A stretch of 64,000 bases of DNA from Sediminicola sp963974715 (GTDB lineage: Bacteria; Bacteroidota; Bacteroidia; Flavobacteriales; Flavobacteriaceae), in the NCBI GenBank assembly GCA_963974715.1, contig CAXBDK010000007.1, positions 124,001 to 188,000 on the forward strand, read 5' to 3'. Within the stretch, counting starts at the first letter, position 1, and each line of letters begins with the position of its first letter. A program made the position numbers and the translations under genes. Below the pieces are notes generated by a model. The model searched no databases. It was not told the origin of the DNA and was given only the letters and a program-made list of their open reading frames with translations. Positions 61,490 through 64,000 of this stretch are shown here, piece after piece.

Positions 61490-64000
61490 TTGGCCAATTC
61501 TAAAGACACAAAGAAGGTAACACCCTTGATGCAACAGTACAATAGCATCAAGACCAAATATCCCGATGCACTGCTATTGTTCCGTGTAGGGGATTTTTAC
61601 GAGACGTTTGGGGAAGATGCCGTGAAGGCATCAAAGATATTGGGCATTATCCTTACCCATAGGAACAATGGGGGCGACCGTACCGAACTGGCCGGTTTCC
61701 CCCATCATTCGCTCAACACATACCTCCCAAAACTGGTAAAGGCCGGACATAGGGTGGCCATTTGTGATCAATTGGAAGACCCAAAACAGACCAAGACCAT
61801 CGTAAAACGCGGGGTGACGGAACTGGTGACCCCTGGGGTGGCCCTTAACGACGACATCCTAAACGCCAAGGACAACAATTTCCTGTGTGCCGTCCATTTT
61901 GGCAACAAGAACATTGGGGTTTCCTTTTTGGACATCAGTACCGGGGAATTCCTTACCTCACAGGGAAACGGGGAACAGATCGATAAATTGTTACAGAATT
62001 TCTCGCCAAACGAGGTCTTGGTATCCAAAACGCACAAAAAGGATTTCCTGGAAACTTTTGGCAAGCACTTCCATACTTTTTATACGGAAGATTGGATCTT
62101 TCAGGACGATTACGCATTGGAGACGCTTACCAAACATTTTAAGACAAAAACGCTCAAAGGCTTTGGGGTAGACCACCTAAAGGAGGGAATCGTGGCCTCG
62201 GGCGCGGTCCTGCATTACCTATCGGAAACACAGCACAGCCATTTACAGCATTTGGGCACCTTACAGCGCATTGCCGAAGAGGAGCATATCTGGATGGACA
62301 GGTTCACGATCCGGAACCTGGAGCTCTACCACTCCCCCAACCAAAATGCGGTGACGCTCCTGGATGTGATCGATAAGACCATTTCCCCCATGGGTGGGAG
62401 GATGCTAAAAAGATGGTTGGCCCTGCCCCTTAAAAACCTGGAAAAGATCCGGCGGCGGCATGAAGTGATCGCCTATCTGTTACAAGATCACCAGACCCTC
62501 CAAAAACTGCAACATTGCATCAAACAGATGGGCGACCTGGAGCGTTTGATCTCCAAAGTGGCCACGGGCAAGATATGTCCCAAGGAAGTGGTCCAGTTAA
62601 AGAATTCCCTGGAAGCCGTGGTGCCCATAAAACAGCTCACTACCAAGAGTCCGCAAGAAGCGGTAAAGCTGCTTGGCGACCAATTGCACAGCTGCGACCT
62701 TCTACGAAGCAAGATCAAGGAAATGCTGAGCGAGGATGCCCCCGCCAACATTTTAAAGGGCGGTACCATCGCCAAAGGGCATTCCGCGGAACTGGACGAA
62801 CTGAGGGGATTGGCCCATACCGGAAAGGACTACCTGGACCAGATGTTGGAAAGAGAGACCAAACGTACGGGCATCACTTCCCTTAAGATCGCTTCCAACA
62901 ACGTTTTTGGGTATTATATAGAGGTTCGCAATACCCATAAGGATAAGGTGCCGGAAGAATGGATACGCAAGCAGACCTTGGTAAACGCGGAACGCTACAT
63001 TACCGAGGAACTCAAGGAGTACGAATCCAAGATACTTGGGGCCGAGGAACGCATACAGCTTTTGGAACAACAGCTTTTTGCGCAGTTGGTGGTGTGGATC
63101 CAGGAATATATAACCCCGGTACAGAACAATGCCCAATTGGTGGCGCAGTTGGACTGTCTATGTGGCTTTGCCCAATTGGCCCGGGAAAATTCATATGTGG
63201 CCCCCATTATGAACGATACCACGGAACTGGACATCAAAAACGGACGGCATCCCGTGATCGAAAAACAATTGCCCCTAGGTGACATCTATATTGCAAATGA
63301 CGTACTGCTGAACAGGGAAGATCAACAGATAATCATGATCACCGGCCCCAATATGAGCGGGAAATCGGCCTTATTGCGGCAGACCGCCCTCATAGTGCTG
63401 TTGGCCCAGATGGGCAGTTTCGTTCCCGCGGAGGCGGCCACTATTGGGTATGTGGACAAGATATTCACCCGTGTGGGGGCAAGCGACAATATTTCCATGG
63501 GCGAATCCACCTTTATGGTAGAGATGAACGAAACCGCCAGTATCCTTAACAACCTTTCCGAAAGGAGTTTGGTACTGTTGGACGAGATTGGACGTGGTAC
63601 GAGCACCTATGACGGTATTTCCATCGCTTGGGCCATTTCCGAATACCTACACGAGCATCCCGCTAGGGCGAAGACCCTTTTTGCCACCCACTACCATGAG
63701 ATCAATGAGATGGCCAGTAGTTTCCCAAGAATAAAAAATTACAATGTTTCCGTAAAGGAGCTAAAGGACAATGTGCTCTTTTTAAGGAAACTCACCCCTG
63801 GCGGCAGCGAGCACAGTTTTGGGATCCATGTGGCCAAAATGGCCGGTATGCCGCAACAAGTGATCCAAAAGGCTAATAAGATCCTTAAGAAACTGGAGAA
63901 ATCCCATTCCAATGAAGAGCTTACGGACACCTTAAAAACGGCCCAGAACGAGATGCAGCTCAGTTTTTTTAATTTGGACGACCCGCTTTTGGAACAGATC
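61490..64000 (+). CDS. mutS: DNA mismatch repair protein MutS (3' end cut by window)
   Basis: 837 residues are present; the frame is open at the right edge and perhaps 30-40 residues are missing. The mismatch-reading motif is FYE at residues 36-38 (GDFYETFGED), the same numbering as E. coli if the TTG at 61490 is the start. The ATPase has GPNMSGKS at 619-626, then DEIGRGTSTYDG and TLFATHYHE. No ATG precedes LMQQYNSIKTKYPD in frame, and relatives begin with a few lysine-rich residues before VTPLMQQY, so TTG is the likely start. It recognises mispaired bases and recruits MutL. Confidence 0.96.
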   Translation, partial: MANSKDTKKVTPLMQQYNSIKTKYPDALLLFRVGDFYETFGEDAVKASKILGIILTHRNNGGDRTELAGFPHHSLNTYLPKLVKAGHRVAICDQLEDPKQTKTIVKRGVTELVTPGVALNDDILNAKDNNFLCAVHFGNKNIGVSFLDISTGEFLTSQGNGEQIDKLLQNFSPNEVLVSKTHKKDFLETFGKHFHTFYTEDWIFQDDYALETLTKHFKTKTLKGFGVDHLKEGIVASGAVLHYLSETQHSHLQHLGTLQRIAEEEHIWMDRFTIRNLELYHSPNQNAVTLLDVIDKTISPMGGRMLKRWLALPLKNLEKIRRRHEVIAYLLQDHQTLQKLQHCIKQMGDLERLISKVATGKICPKEVVQLKNSLEAVVPIKQLTTKSPQEAVKLLGDQLHSCDLLRSKIKEMLSEDAPANILKGGTIAKGHSAELDELRGLAHTGKDYLDQMLERETKRTGITSLKIASNNVFGYYIEVRNTHKDKVPEEWIRKQTLVNAERYITEELKEYESKILGAEERIQLLEQQLFAQLVVWIQEYITPVQNNAQLVAQLDCLCGFAQLARENSYVAPIMNDTTELDIKNGRHPVIEKQLPLGDIYIANDVLLNREDQQIIMITGPNMSGKSALLRQTALIVLLAQMGSFVPAEAATIGYVDKIFTRVGASDNISMGESTFMVEMNETASILNNLSERSLVLLDEIGRGTSTYDGISIAWAISEYLHEHPARAKTLFATHYHEINEMASSFPRIKNYNVSVKELKDNVLFLRKLTPGGSEHSFGIHVAKMAGMPQQVIQKANKILKKLEKSHSNEELTDTLKTAQNEMQLSFFNLDDPLLEQI

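Noticed and set aside
1..64000. CRISPR arrays, rRNA genes, integrases
   Set aside because: No regularly spaced direct repeats, no rRNA-like sequence and no recombinase or transposase frame were found.

Overview
The window looks like chromosomal DNA of a Flavobacteriaceae-type Bacteroidota. The signs are DUF5686, DUF6089 and DUF2061 proteins, the NadK/CBS/PdxJ next to UppS/BamA/Skp gene order, a GH3-family protein, a K+-type membrane pyrophosphatase, and promoters of the Bacteroidota TTG...TAnnTTTG type in many gaps. Most of it reads as ordinary, gene-dense core chromosome. I see no convincing tRNA or rRNA gene, CRISPR array, transposase or prophage.

Region 1 (1-13604, all minus strand) is a long sulfur-assimilation run. 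A SAM-I riboswitch precedes metY, a three-domain MetX-aspartokinase-homoserine dehydrogenase fusion, metZ, an Rrf2 regulator, a DUF2061 membrane protein, cysH, cysD, cysN, a siroheme sulfite reductase with a HEPN-like tail, cobA (siroheme synthesis) and a ferredoxin-NADP reductase cut by the window edge. Together they can take sulfate to sulfide, fix the sulfide into homocysteine, make the siroheme the reductase needs and supply its electrons. metK lies just upstream of the run, with its own strong promoter and a leader that resembles a SAM-II riboswitch. SAM would therefore be sensed twice by two RNA architectures.

Region 2 (15.3-33 kb) holds a deoxynucleoside kinase, a K+-dependent membrane pyrophosphatase with a soluble pyrophosphatase, a DUF5686 outer-membrane protein, pdhB divergent from etfBA across a 26-bp perfect palindrome, a bifunctional nuclease, a nucleoside transporter, thyA, the ergothioneine genes egtB-egtD, a small glycogen-binding protein, a class-V aminotransferase and a 2TM-protein/dihydrofolate reductase pair.

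Region 3 (33-55 kb) is envelope and protein quality control. It contains murI, two Skp-like chaperones, bamA, uppS, a DUF6089 protein, nadK, a CBS protein, pdxJ, an esterase, a holin-like membrane protein, tig, clpP, clpX, GH3, DUF2797, AsmA, a queuosine-precursor transporter and sppA.

Region 4 (about 55.2-59.2 kb) is the only clearly accessory segment. It is visibly AT-rich and carries a complete restriction-modification cassette: a controller-like HTH protein, two tandem C5-cytosine methyltransferases and an HNH nuclease. A 15-bp direct repeat flanks the cassette, and a 166-bp hairpin element with 19-bp perfect terminal inverted repeats sits on its left side. Region 5 (59.3-64 kb) returns to core genes: an HPPK-deoxynucleoside kinase fusion, a SpoU/TrmH-type RNA methyltransferase and mutS, which runs off the right edge.
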